A DNA stretch of 64,000 bases from contig NZ_JAQITF010000005.1 of assembly GCF_028618665.1 (NCBI RefSeq), positions 62,001 through 126,000 of the forward strand. Direction: 5' to 3'. Source of the stretch: Bartonella sp. AU16XJBT. GTDB lineage: Bacteria > Pseudomonadota > Alphaproteobacteria > Rhizobiales > Rhizobiaceae. Each line of letters starts with the position of its first letter. The first letter of the stretch is position 1. The notes under the pieces are model-generated. The model was given only the letters and a program-made list of their open reading frames with translations, made no database searches and was not told where the DNA came from. The position numbers were made by a program, and so were the translations under genes. Shown piece after piece: positions 11,704-24,654 of this stretch.

Positions 11704-14021
11704 CTTTGCGTGATGGGCATTATAATCGTTACCGTTGTTCCTTTCATTTCTTTTGAAGTAATTTCAAGTTTCCCTTTGTGTAGTTCTAATAAGGAGCGTG
11801 AAATAGCTAATCCAAGACCTGAACCCGTATGGGATTTAGTAAGCTGATTTTCAACTTGTTCAAAAGGTTGTCCAAGTTTTTTGATGGCTGATTGCGGAAT
11901 ACCAACGCCTGTATCTGTAATTTTAAAAATAAGGTTATTTTTTTTCTTGAAAGCGCAGACATCAATATTTCCACCAGAAGGCGTAAATTTAACGGCATTA
12001 GAGATGAGATTAAGGAAAATCTGTTTCATTGCACGCCCATCAACTTCAGCATGAAGTTTTGGGGTGATATTTGTTGTAACAGCAATATTTTTTTCTTGAG
12101 CTTGAGGCGTTAGTGTTCGTACTGCTTCACTAATGATGGGCTCAAGGTCGGTATTTTTACAATCAAGCGTAAATCTTCCAGCTTCGATTTTTGACATATC
12201 AAGGATATCATTGATAAGGGTTAGAAGATGGGTTCCTGAATTATAAATATCATGCATATATTCCTTATAGCGTTGTGAACCAAGAGGTCCAAAAGTCGAT
12301 TGCAACATGATATCTGAAAAGCCGAGAATAGCATTCAGAGGTGTGCGCAATTCATGAGACATATTGGCTAAAAATTCTGATTTAGCCTTATTAGCACTTT
12401 CGGCGCGCTCTTTTTCTGCTTTCAGACTTTTATTAAGTTTTTCAACTTCTGTTGCACGTTGTTGAGCACTTCCTCTCGTACGTTTGAGTTCTTGAATAAA
12501 AGAAAAAAGACGCCTTTCACTGTCTTCAAATTTTTCTTGTTGTTGTTTAAGCTCAGAAATATCAGTACCAATACAAACCAATCCTCCATCTTGGGTTCGC
12601 CGTTCATTAATTTTAAGCCAACAACCATCTGCCGTTTGGCGAATACTGGTTAAGTTGCCGGTACCATCATCTTTGAGGGGATATTCACTGAGTGCAGGGC
12701 GGGCCATGGCTTCGACAGTTGCACGTTGGATCCCTGATTGTAGAATTTGTTTCGGAATAGCGGCATATTCACAAAATTTGCTGTTGGACATGACTAAACG
12801 TCCCTCAGCATCCCACAAGACAAAAGATTCTGAAATATTTTCAATCGCATCACGGATGCGAAGATCGGCTTGTGCTGTTTGTTCAGCCAATTGTTGCTGT
12901 TCACTAATGTCGAAAGAAATACCAACCAAATGAGGTTCTTCTTCTTCAGTAACTTCGGCGCGAAGCCGCATCCATACATAATGACCATCAGCATGACGCA
13001 TGGGAACATTGATATCGATATGTTTTTTTTTGCCTCCCATTAATTCTTGAGCAAGGTCAAAAAAATTAGCATCATTGGGATTGATAATGGCGCTAATTTG
13101 CGAAATTGAGAGTAATGCATCTTGAGGGACATAGCCAAGCATTTCGTACATTGCGCGTGACCAATAAACGCGCCCACTTGCCATATTCCAATCCCATAAT
13201 CCACAACGCCCACGCATCATTGCCATATCAATACGGTTTTGAAATTTTTCTGAAACAAGATCTGTCTTACGTGCTCGTAAAAGTTGATTATAATAAGCAT
13301 AAAGAAGAACAAGAATAATACCGCTTGTTCCGATGAAGAGGGTTATATTAAGCGAAAAAAATTTGCGCCATTCCATAGCGCTATCTTGCATCTTTTCACT
13401 AATGAATACGCCATATTGCCCGTTTTCTGTTTGGTGAAATGAAGCAAGAGCAGGGGTATCCTTGCCTATTGTGATTTTCATAATTCCAGCGCGTTGTCCA
13501 AGAGATTGCAAAGCAATGCTGTCAGAGATAAAATCTTGCAAAGGTTTTCCTAAGACAATCTCTGAACTGGATGAAGCTAAGACATTGCCTTTTTGATCAA
13601 CAATGGCGATTAGAGCGCTGGGATTAATAAGATCTTGATTGCGAAAAACGGTGAGGATATTTTGCAAATGATGATGAGAAAGGGCAGAGACTTTTCCTTT
13701 CTGAGAAAGAGCCAATAAGTCACGATCAATTGTGTTAGTAATATGAGAAGCTAAGAGCGTGAGGGTAGAACGCGTGCTTTTATCAACTGTATTGCGCCAA
13801 TCATAGATTGATACAAAACGAATGACCGCAAGGACAATAAGAAATGCGACAATGACAAATGGAAGTGAGCGTCGTAACCAAGGTTCAATAAAGAGAAGCT
13901 TTTGATAGGCAGAGCCAGAAGGCAGATGAATATGTTTTGTCTGCGCTTTATGATTTTGAGCGCTCGATTTTGAATCAGCATATATCTCCGTTGGCGCATT
14001 ATATGCGTCCAATTTAGTCAT
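11700..14021 (-). CDS. pleC: Membrane PAS-domain hybrid-type sensor histidine kinase, PleC-like
   Basis: A 773-residue inner-membrane kinase. Transmembrane segments are at about 52-72 and 222-246, enclosing a periplasmic sensor of about 150 residues. Two PAS regions follow (about 265-375 and 385-495), then a coiled-coil linker. The HisKA box SHELRTPLNA has the phospho-acceptor His at 556. The ATPase domain has an N box at 671-679 (NLISNAVKF), G1 DTGVGIP near 703 and G2 GSGLGLA near 733. The dimerisation helix pattern GFSDIM..FGPLGSQRYKEY is typical of the alphaproteobacterial PleC/DivJ family, which acts on DivK/PleD in cell-cycle control. No receiver domain and no response regulator gene are adjacent. 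The kinase class is certain; the PleC assignment is a judgement from the H-box region. Confidence 0.85.
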   Translation of the reverse strand: MTKLDAYNAPTEIYADSKSSAQNHKAQTKHIHLPSGSAYQKLLFIEPWLRRSLPFVIVAFLIVLAVIRFVSIYDWRNTVDKSTRSTLTLLASHITNTIDRDLLALSQKGKVSALSHHHLQNILTVFRNQDLINPSALIAIVDQKGNVLASSSSEIVLGKPLQDFISDSIALQSLGQRAGIMKITIGKDTPALASFHQTENGQYGVFISEKMQDSAMEWRKFFSLNITLFIGTSGIILVLLYAYYNQLLRARKTDLVSEKFQNRIDMAMMRGRCGLWDWNMASGRVYWSRAMYEMLGYVPQDALLSISQISAIINPNDANFFDLAQELMGGKKKHIDINVPMRHADGHYVWMRLRAEVTEEEEPHLVGISFDISEQQQLAEQTAQADLRIRDAIENISESFVLWDAEGRLVMSNSKFCEYAAIPKQILQSGIQRATVEAMARPALSEYPLKDDGTGNLTSIRQTADGCWLKINERRTQDGGLVCIGTDISELKQQQEKFEDSERRLFSFIQELKRTRGSAQQRATEVEKLNKSLKAEKERAESANKAKSEFLANMSHELRTPLNAILGFSDIMLQSTFGPLGSQRYKEYMHDIYNSGTHLLTLINDILDMSKIEAGRFTLDCKNTDLEPIISEAVRTLTPQAQEKNIAVTTNITPKLHAEVDGRAMKQIFLNLISNAVKFTPSGGNIDVCAFKKKNNLIFKITDTGVGIPQSAIKKLGQPFEQVENQLTKSHTGSGLGLAISRSLLELHKGKLEITSKEMKGTTVTIIMPITQS

Positions 14022-14199
14022 CTCTTGTTCCTTTAATTCCGGAATAATGTGATTTAAAAACTGCTTCGATTTTCATGAGTAAGCCCCATAAGCGTGCAGT
14101 GAATCAAAACCGGAGTCTTCTGTCCAGTCTTTTTTTTAAAAAAAAGTATTTTACTTTTATGAATGTGGAATATGGAAGGGAAAAGGCATTTGAAACATG

Positions 14200-14234
14200 A
14201 CCGATAAACAGGCTTAGGGTGCCTGTTTATCGGT
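14200..14234. repeat. Perfect 14-bp inverted repeat between pepN and the kinase gene
   Basis: ACCGATAAACAGGC and its exact complement flank a 7-nt TTAGGGT loop. It lies 77 bp past the pepN stop and 179 bp before the kinase start, both genes on the minus strand. No clear T tract follows on either strand (TTTAATG on plus, CATGTTTC on minus). It could be a terminator using a weak tail, an mRNA 3' stabiliser or an operator. Confidence 0.75.
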
Positions 14235-14310
14235 TTAATGATGATTGAGGTGTTTATAGAATTTATTTCAAAAAATATTATAGTATATTGATTTAAAATA
14301 TTTTTTTGTT

Positions 14311-16938
14311 TTAAGTGAGCAGACGATTGATGATATCAGCGACATCGCTTGATAATTTTGGTGCAGCAGAAATTGCTTTTAATTCTGTTTCAAGTTTTTG
14401 TTGCCGAATGGGTTCTAATTGTCGCCAAGAGCGCATCATTGTTAATAATCGTGAAGCAAGCTGTGGATTTTTTTTGTCAATTTCCAAAATGATTTGGCAA
14501 AGAAAATGATAAGATGCTCCATCTACTCTGTTAAAACCTGTGGGGTTGTGAGAAGCAAAGACACCGATCAGGGACCGTACACGATTAGGATTATCCTTTG
14601 AAAACAGCGGGTGTTGCATGAGCTTTTGAACATTCTCGAGTGTTGATGCGCCAGCAACCATTGCTTGAATAGAAAACCATTTATCCATGACCAAAGGGTC
14701 ATACCGATAGCGATTTTCAAAATCATTTAAAGCATTTTGTGCCTGCGCACTTTCATTAAAACGCTTTACGAGAACAGCGATACTCGCCATTCGGTCAGTC
14801 ATATTATCAGCTGTTGCATATTGTGCCGCAGCACGATTTGGATTGGCTTCAGCAATGGAAAGGTAATCCAGTATGATATTCTTTAATGCTCGCTTTCCAG
14901 CTTGTACAGTGTTTGGTGAATAGGGCTCTTGGGTTTGCATCTGCTCATAGAATTTTGTTAAGAGCTCTTGGTGGGTTTGTGCAAGTGAAGCTAAAAATTG
15001 ATTGCGGACATAATGAATACGATCTGGGTCGATATTTTTACCGATTGTATGCGCAAGCTCAACTTCACTAGGTAAATTTAAACAGAAAGCACGAAATTCA
15101 GGCTCTAAGTTTTCATCTGTTATGATTGTTTCAATCAGCTTTAGCAAAGCAGAAGGGAGTGTTGCTTTTGTCAGTGTTTTATCTTGAATGCTTTGAATCA
15201 AAGCTTGCGTCATTAATTGATTAAGAGATTGCCAGCGATTGATGTGATTGTCATCATGTTGTGCAAGAAAAATAAGTTCGCTTTCATTGAATGGCATCTG
15301 TAGAATGATTGGCGCAGAAAAGTCTCGCAGCAGTGATAAAACAGGTTTTTCACGGAGACCCTTTAATGTAAAGGTTTGGCTTTCCTTGGAGAGCAGCATA
15401 ACGTCTGATTGAATATCTGTTTCCGCTTCATAAGCGAGGCTTTCTCCATTAGGTCCTAACAAGCCAAATGCAATAGGAAGAAGCATAGGCTTTTTTGTAT
15501 TTTGTTGCGGGGTTGCGGGAATATGTTGCTTGGCATGAATTGTTAAAACACCATCACGATAATGACTATCGATTTCTACGTTGGGAGTTCCAGCTTGTTC
15601 ATACCACAGCATGAATTGAGAGAAGTCCCGGCCAGATACTTCAGCAAAACAGGCGATAAAATCTTCAATTGTACAAGCTTGTCCATCATGACGTTGAAAA
15701 TAAAGATCAGTACCTTTACGAAAGAGAGAGGGACCTAAAATCGTTCGTATCATGCGAACAACTTCAGCACCTTTTTCGTAAACCGTTGTGGTGTAAAAAT
15801 TATTAATTTGGCTATATTGACGAGGACGAACAGGATGAGCAAGAGGTCCTGCATCTTCGGCAAATTGCGTCGCTTTTAATGTTTTTACATCTTCAATTCT
15901 CTGTAGGCTGCGTACATTTTGATCTGATGAAAATTCCTGATCACGATAAACAGTGAATCCTTCTTTTAAACAGAGTTGAAACCAATCGCGACAGGTAATA
16001 CGATTACCGCTCCAATTATGGAAATATTCATGGGCAATGACGCGTTCAACATTTCTATAATCCTGATCGGTTGCTGTTTCGGGATCGGCAAGAACATATT
16101 TATCATTAAAAATGTTAAGTCCTTTATTTTCCATTGCCCCCATGTTAAAGTCTGAAACAGCAACAATATTGAAAACATCAAGATCATATTCGCGCCCGAA
16201 ATGTTGTTCATCCCAACGCATGGAACGTTTGAGCGCGTCCATTGCATAAGCAGCGCGTTTAGTTTTTCCTTTTTCTACATAAATACCAAGCGCGATACGT
16301 CGTCCAGATACAGTTGTAAAATGGTCTTCTAACTTATCAAGATCGCCACCTACTAAAGCAAACAGATAAGATGGTTTGGGATAAGGATCTTCCCAAACGG
16401 CAAAATGGCGATTATTCTCTAAAGTTCCTGTTTCTACGAGATTCCCATTTGAAAGCAAGATTGGGACTGTTTGGGAGTCTGCTTCAATTTTCACTTTATA
16501 GGTAGAAAGAACATCTGGACGGTCGTAAAAATAAGTCATACGACGAAAACCTTCCGATTCGCATTGTGTGCAATAAACACCATTTGAAAGATAAAGCCCC
16601 ATAAGTTGGCGGTTACTTTCAGGATTCACTTCCGTAACCAATTTTAATGTAAAAGGAACTGCGGGTGGCGTTGTAATTTCTAAACGTGAAGGCGTAACTT
16701 GATAAGTGTCTGGAGCTAATGTCTCTCCATTAATCGCAACAGAAATTAAAGTAAGATCATCTCCAGCAAGCACAAGAGGTGTTAATTCTTTTGTATCGTG
16801 ACGGGGTTCAATAGACAATATGGCTGTAACATAGGTTTTTGTTGGTGCCAATTGGAAAGAAAGTTGTGTTTTGGGGATAGCGTAAGGGGTTGGCTGGTAG
16901 TCTTCCAAACGATAAATAGGTGTTGTTGGCTGTTCCAT
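14311..16938 (-). CDS. pepN: Aminopeptidase N (M1 family)
   Basis: A zinc metalloprotease of about 875 residues that trims N-terminal amino acids from peptides in the cytoplasm. The substrate-binding GAMEN motif is at about 267-271. The zinc site HEYFH (about 303-307) has the third ligand Glu in KEGFTVYRDQEF about 20 residues on. The C-terminal half is the DUF3458-type helical region of gamma-proteobacterial-style PepN, and the length matches. Two ATGs are possible. The one at 16953 has no ribosome binding site, whereas the one at 16938 has GGGAAAA just upstream and gives MEQPTTPIYRLEDY, close to the family start, so it is preferred. The gene stands alone between a DNA glycosylase and a long hairpin. 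Confidence 0.94.
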   Translation of the reverse strand: MEQPTTPIYRLEDYQPTPYAIPKTQLSFQLAPTKTYVTAILSIEPRHDTKELTPLVLAGDDLTLISVAINGETLAPDTYQVTPSRLEITTPPAVPFTLKLVTEVNPESNRQLMGLYLSNGVYCTQCESEGFRRMTYFYDRPDVLSTYKVKIEADSQTVPILLSNGNLVETGTLENNRHFAVWEDPYPKPSYLFALVGGDLDKLEDHFTTVSGRRIALGIYVEKGKTKRAAYAMDALKRSMRWDEQHFGREYDLDVFNIVAVSDFNMGAMENKGLNIFNDKYVLADPETATDQDYRNVERVIAHEYFHNWSGNRITCRDWFQLCLKEGFTVYRDQEFSSDQNVRSLQRIEDVKTLKATQFAEDAGPLAHPVRPRQYSQINNFYTTTVYEKGAEVVRMIRTILGPSLFRKGTDLYFQRHDGQACTIEDFIACFAEVSGRDFSQFMLWYEQAGTPNVEIDSHYRDGVLTIHAKQHIPATPQQNTKKPMLLPIAFGLLGPNGESLAYEAETDIQSDVMLLSKESQTFTLKGLREKPVLSLLRDFSAPIILQMPFNESELIFLAQHDDNHINRWQSLNQLMTQALIQSIQDKTLTKATLPSALLKLIETIITDENLEPEFRAFCLNLPSEVELAHTIGKNIDPDRIHYVRNQFLASLAQTHQELLTKFYEQMQTQEPYSPNTVQAGKRALKNIILDYLSIAEANPNRAAAQYATADNMTDRMASIAVLVKRFNESAQAQNALNDFENRYRYDPLVMDKWFSIQAMVAGASTLENVQKLMQHPLFSKDNPNRVRSLIGVFASHNPTGFNRVDGASYHFLCQIILEIDKKNPQLASRLLTMMRSWRQLEPIRQQKLETELKAISAAPKLSSDVADIINRLLT

Positions 16939-17006
16939 AGTTTTCCCATTCATATTTTAAGAGTTAAAGAAGGTATTTAATTTTAGAGTCAAAAAAGATT
17001 AAAGAA

Positions 17007-17846
17007 TTACAAAAGGCTATCGAGGCGCTTTTTTACTTCTAAGAAGTCTATCCATGTAAGCTTCTTTTGACTAGGGGTTCTAAGAAGGTAGGCTGGGTGG
17101 AAAGTCGGCATAACAGGTATTTTTATATTATCCTCACTTTCATAAACATGCCATTTCCCTCGCGTTCGGATAATCCCACTTTGAGATCCGGTTAGAAACT
17201 GTGCAGCAACGCCTCCTAGCGCTATAAGCACACGAGGGCGTGCTAAATAAATGTGCCGTTCAATAAAAGGGCGGCACAAGGCAACTTCTCTTGGTGTTGG
17301 TGTACGATTTCCTGGTGGACGCCAAGGAATAGTGTTGGCGATGTACACATTATTTCTTGTTAAGCCAATTGATGCGAGAATTTTATTCAGTAACATTCCT
17401 GCTTTTCCTACAAAAGGAATTCCTTGTATATCCTCTTCTCGTCCAGGGGCTTCACCTATGAGCATCAAGGGACTTCCTGCTGTTCCATCTGAAAAACAGG
17501 TATTTTTTGCTGTCAATTTTAATGAACAGCCATTAAATGCAAGAAGAGCAGCCTTTAGTTCATCAAGTGTTTTTGCACTTCTTGCAATCTCTACAGCTGT
17601 AGGTTCATTTTGTATAATCCTAGAGTTATGCAGCGGATGATGATCTAATTTTACGGTTGGAGATGTTTTGGGGGGTGTTTGTTGATTATGAGAAAAATTC
17701 ACAACAGATATTAATTTTTTCTCTGAACAAACAGATTGCTTAAAACGATCAATAGGTAAATCTGCCAGAACAGCGTCCGCACCACTTTCTTTATAAAAGT
17801 TCAAGAGTTCTTCATAGGGAATTGAGCACGGCGTTTGATTTAACAT
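17007..17846 (-). CDS. Uracil-DNA glycosylase, family 4 type
   Basis: A 279-residue base-excision enzyme removing uracil from DNA. Residues from about 125 match family 4: GEAPGREEDIQGIPFVGKAG (motif A region at 131), NTIPWRPPGNRTPTP, LIALGGVAAQFL and the motif C segment FHPAYLLRTP. The first 100 residues are low in similarity to anything I recognise. Family 4 enzymes normally bind a 4Fe-4S cluster with a CxxC pair and two later Cys. Here only GCSLK, NTCFSDG and ALCRPF provide cysteines in the core, so a complete ligand set is not visible. A second, family 5 enzyme is encoded at 38380-39063. Confidence 0.88.
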   Translation of the reverse strand: MLNQTPCSIPYEELLNFYKESGADAVLADLPIDRFKQSVCSEKKLISVVNFSHNQQTPPKTSPTVKLDHHPLHNSRIIQNEPTAVEIARSAKTLDELKAALLAFNGCSLKLTAKNTCFSDGTAGSPLMLIGEAPGREEDIQGIPFVGKAGMLLNKILASIGLTRNNVYIANTIPWRPPGNRTPTPREVALCRPFIERHIYLARPRVLIALGGVAAQFLTGSQSGIIRTRGKWHVYESEDNIKIPVMPTFHPAYLLRTPSQKKLTWIDFLEVKKRLDSLL

Positions 17847-18182
17847 TTTACTTTTTCTAATGATCTAATGATTATAGATCAAACAAAATTATCCTTAAAG
17901 TTTTATAAATATGTTTGTTAATGCATAAAAACGCTGACAGCATTTTTTCTTTTCACAGAAAAGATAAACCATAAAATGCAGATATTTTCGATTATATACA
18001 TCTTTTAAATGTACAATTTGTTTAAAGTGCGCGATTTTTAGTTTCTTAAACAGATTAATCTCTCCATAATAAAAGAATTTTCTACAGAACGCAAGTGGTG
18101 TGAATGACAATATTTTTATTTATAAATACTATTTATATGAACAAAAATACATAAATATTACTTTTATATAATCTGATATTAT
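17847..18182. other. Intergenic region upstream of the family-4 glycosylase
   Basis: AT-rich sequence between the glycosylase start and the end of thiD. A 71-codon open frame on the minus strand (17895-18110) has no family resemblance or ribosome binding site and is not called. No terminator for thiD could be placed with confidence. Confidence 0.45.
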
Positions 18183-18941
18183 TTAAAAAATATTTTTACA
18201 ATGGGTTAAAAGCAATGTGTGGGTATATGCTTTTGCTTTTTTGACAGCTGAAATAAGAGATTCATCGCGTGCCAAATGGGCTGCAATGGCACTTGAGAGA
18301 ATGCATCCTGTTCCACGCATTGTTCCTTTTAAACGTGGTGCAGAAATATTGATGACGTCAGTTTTGTCAATGAAGCTGTCAATTGCAAGAGGTCCCTCGG
18401 CATGTCCCCCTTTTACTAAAATAGAGCGGGCGCCCAATGACAAAAGTTTTTTTGCTTGTTGTATGGTCTCTTCGTGATGAGATGCCAGTGGGGTTTGGCT
18501 TAGAAGAGCGAGTTCGTTTCTATTGGGGGTTAAAAGAGTCACATATGGGAGAAGCTGATTGATCATAATTTCTATGATTTTTTCCGTTGTCAGTTTTCCC
18601 CCTGATGAGGCAACCAGTACAGGATCAAGAATAACGGGAATATGGGGATAATCTTCGAGTACACGACAAATTGCTGCTATAATTGCTTGATTTCCGGTCA
18701 TGCCAATTTTTATTGCGCTGACTGAATGAGCCTCTAGAGCTATACGCATTTGTGCGGCAATAAGTTTTTCATTCATGGGTACAATTTCAGCGACGTGATG
18801 ATCATCTTGTACATTTACACAAGTGATGGCTAAATTTGCTTTGATGTGAAAATGTGCTGCTGTCTCTATATCACGAACAATACCAGCACCTCCTGTTGGA
18901 TCAGTGCCTGCAACAATGAGAATAGAAGGTGTCAACGCCAT
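18183..18941 (-). CDS. thiD: Hydroxymethylpyrimidine/phosphomethylpyrimidine kinase
   Basis: A ribokinase-fold kinase of about 252 residues that phosphorylates HMP and HMP-P to give HMP-PP for thiamine synthesis. It opens SILIVAGTDPTGGAGIVRDI, has the DPVLVASSGG substrate loop, and near the C-terminus the anion-hole motif KGTMRGTGCILSSAIAA. Two starts are possible: 18962 and 18941. The latter has AAGGTGA about 8 bp upstream and leaves a 10-bp overlap with thiE, so it is chosen. Last gene of the thi operon. The GTDPTGGAG motif replaces the more usual GSDSSGGAG, a change seen in several homologues. Confidence 0.93.
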   Translation of the reverse strand: MALTPSILIVAGTDPTGGAGIVRDIETAAHFHIKANLAITCVNVQDDHHVAEIVPMNEKLIAAQMRIALEAHSVSAIKIGMTGNQAIIAAICRVLEDYPHIPVILDPVLVASSGGKLTTEKIIEIMINQLLPYVTLLTPNRNELALLSQTPLASHHEETIQQAKKLLSLGARSILVKGGHAEGPLAIDSFIDKTDVINISAPRLKGTMRGTGCILSSAIAAHLARDESLISAVKKAKAYTHTLLLTHCKNIF

Positions 18942-19537
18942 GGCTGGGTCACCTTGAGCCATTGTTCTACTCGTTCTTCGGGTTTTTTATGGAGGATAAT
19001 GTCGGTGACAACAGCCGCGCTATTGGCTCCTGCTTTCAAAACATCTATTGCGCGTTCTGGGTTTAAACCACCAATGCCAACGAAAGGTAAAGCACCAATT
19101 CGTTTTCTCCATTGTTTGATTTTTTCTAATCCTTGAGGTTGCCATTTCATTTTTTTTAAGATTGTCGGATAAATAGGACCAAGAGCAATATAGTTAGGAT
19201 GAACAGAGAGTGCGATATCCAATTCATGTTCATCATGAGTGCTAAGACCAAATCTTATACCATTTCTACGAATTGCAGGAAGATCAGCATTGCTTAGATC
19301 TTCTTGTCCAAGATGAATAAAATTGCATTTTTCATCAATGGCTATGCGCCAATGATCATTAATAATTAATTGTGCTCCCCATTGATCACAGATGTTTTTT
19401 GCGCGTCTGATATGTTGACTGATTGTTTGAAGGTTTTCGTCTTTCATACGCAATTGTATGAGTTTTACACCAAGAGGAACCAAGCGTTCAACCCAATCAG
19501 CATTGTCAACGATGAGATAAAAAGGATGCAATTTCAT
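18932..19537 (-). CDS. thiE: Thiamine-phosphate synthase
   Basis: A TIM-barrel enzyme of about 201 residues that joins HMP-PP and thiazole phosphate to thiamine phosphate. Family features seen: LIQLRMKDENL near residue 30, LIINDHWRIAIDEKCNFIHL near 78, GQEDLSNADLPAIRR, YIALGPIYPTILKKM around 130, FVGIGGLNPERA near 155 and AAVVTDI. The frame is open to a TTG at 19540, but ATG 19537 overlaps the thiG stop as TGATG and is the likely start. The substrate loop reads GPIYPTILKKM, where canonical ThiE has GP.F.T.TK, which is common among alphaproteobacterial ThiE-like proteins. Confidence 0.9.
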   Translation of the reverse strand: MKLHPFYLIVDNADWVERLVPLGVKLIQLRMKDENLQTISQHIRRAKNICDQWGAQLIINDHWRIAIDEKCNFIHLGQEDLSNADLPAIRRNGIRFGLSTHDEHELDIALSVHPNYIALGPIYPTILKKMKWQPQGLEKIKQWRKRIGALPFVGIGGLNPERAIDVLKAGANSAAVVTDIILHKKPEERVEQWLKVTQPWR

Positions 19538-20307
19538 CAAAATACCGCTTTACCAATAACGGGCGTTGAAGGAACCGCTACATTGCGTGCTTCGAGAATA
19601 CCTGCTTTATATCCCATACGCCCTGCCTGGATAGCTTTAGAAAATGCTTCAGCCATCAAGACAGGATCACCTGCTTTAGCAACTGCGGTATTAAGAAGCA
19701 CAGCATCATAACCCAGTTCCATAGCAACAGCAGCATGGGATGGACGCCCAATGCCAGCATCAATAATGAGCGTAACATCAGGAAGGTAAGCACGGATAGA
19801 GCGCAGTCCATCGATATTATGAGGGCCTTTAGCAGAACCAATAGGCGCGCACCAAGGCATAATGACACGGCAACCAACATCGAGAAGCTTTTCAGCCACA
19901 ATGAGATCATCGGTTGTATAGGCAAAAATATGGAAACCTTCACTGTTTAAAATTTCTGCTGCTTCAATTAAAGAAAAAACATTGGGTTGTAAGGTATCGG
20001 TATTTCCGATAATTTCGAGTTTAATCCAAGAAGTTTTAAAGAGATCTCGTGCTAAATGGGCCGTGGTCATAGCTTCTTTAACAGTGTAACAACCTGCGGT
20101 ATTGGGAAGTATTGTTATATCGAGCTCTTGAAGGAATTGCCAAAACTGCCCTCCTTGTTTTCCCCCAGCGCTTTCTCGGCGTAATGAAACGGTTATAATT
20201 TCTGTACCGGATTTACAAATAGCATCACGCAGAATTGCAGGGGAGGGATATTGTGCTGTACCTAACATAAGACGGGATGAGAATTCACGTCCATAAAGAT
20301 TCAACAT
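19537..20307 (-). CDS. thiG: Thiazole synthase
   Basis: A 256-residue cytoplasmic enzyme that builds the thiazole phosphate ring from deoxyxylulose phosphate, dehydroglycine and ThiS thiocarboxylate. Diagnostic stretches are [20 protein letters not shown], the Schiff-base Lys in [34 protein letters not shown] and [19 protein letters not shown]. Length is normal for the family. It follows thiS by only 5 bp and overlaps thiE, so it is translated within the thi operon. Both the sulfur carrier (ThiS) and the glycine oxidase (ThiO) that supply its substrates lie directly upstream. Confidence 0.97.
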   Translation of the reverse strand: MLNLYGREFSSRLMLGTAQYPSPAILRDAICKSGTEIITVSLRRESAGGKQGGQFWQFLQELDITILPNTAGCYTVKEAMTTAHLARDLFKTSWIKLEIIGNTDTLQPNVFSLIEAAEILNSEGFHIFAYTTDDLIVAEKLLDVGCRVIMPWCAPIGSAKGPHNIDGLRSIRAYLPDVTLIIDAGIGRPSHAAVAMELGYDAVLLNTAVAKAGDPVLMAEAFSKAIQAGRMGYKAGILEARNVAVPSTPVIGKAVF

Positions 20308-20312
20308 AAATA

Positions 20313-20510
20313 TTAGCCTCCTTGCATTGGGCTTAAAATTTCTACTTTATCCCCTTCATGCAAAATAAATTGATCGCGCGCCTCTAAAGGAACAACCTCA
20401 GCATTAACAGCAGTTGCTAGCCAATTTCCTTCATATCCCAATTCCACAAGCAAGAGATTAAGAAAAGTGGCTTCTGTTTGAAGTTTTTCACCATTAACAA
20501 ATATCTGCAT
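20313..20510 (-). CDS. thiS: Sulfur carrier protein ThiS
   Basis: A 65-residue ubiquitin-like protein ending in MQGG, the diglycine tail that is adenylated and converted to a thiocarboxylate for thiazole formation. It opens [11 protein letters not shown], typical for ThiS. It lies 3 bp after thiO and 5 bp before thiG, as expected for a partner of both. The adenylating enzyme ThiF is not in this window. Confidence 0.96.
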   Translation of the reverse strand: MQIFVNGEKLQTEATFLNLLLVELGYEGNWLATAVNAEVVPLEARDQFILHEGDKVEILSPMQGG

Positions 20511-20513
20511 GTT

Positions 20514-24654
<4,141 letters not shown>

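Noticed and set aside
17895..18110. 71-codon minus-strand frame
   Set aside because: No ribosome binding site or family resemblance; AT-rich intergenic sequence.
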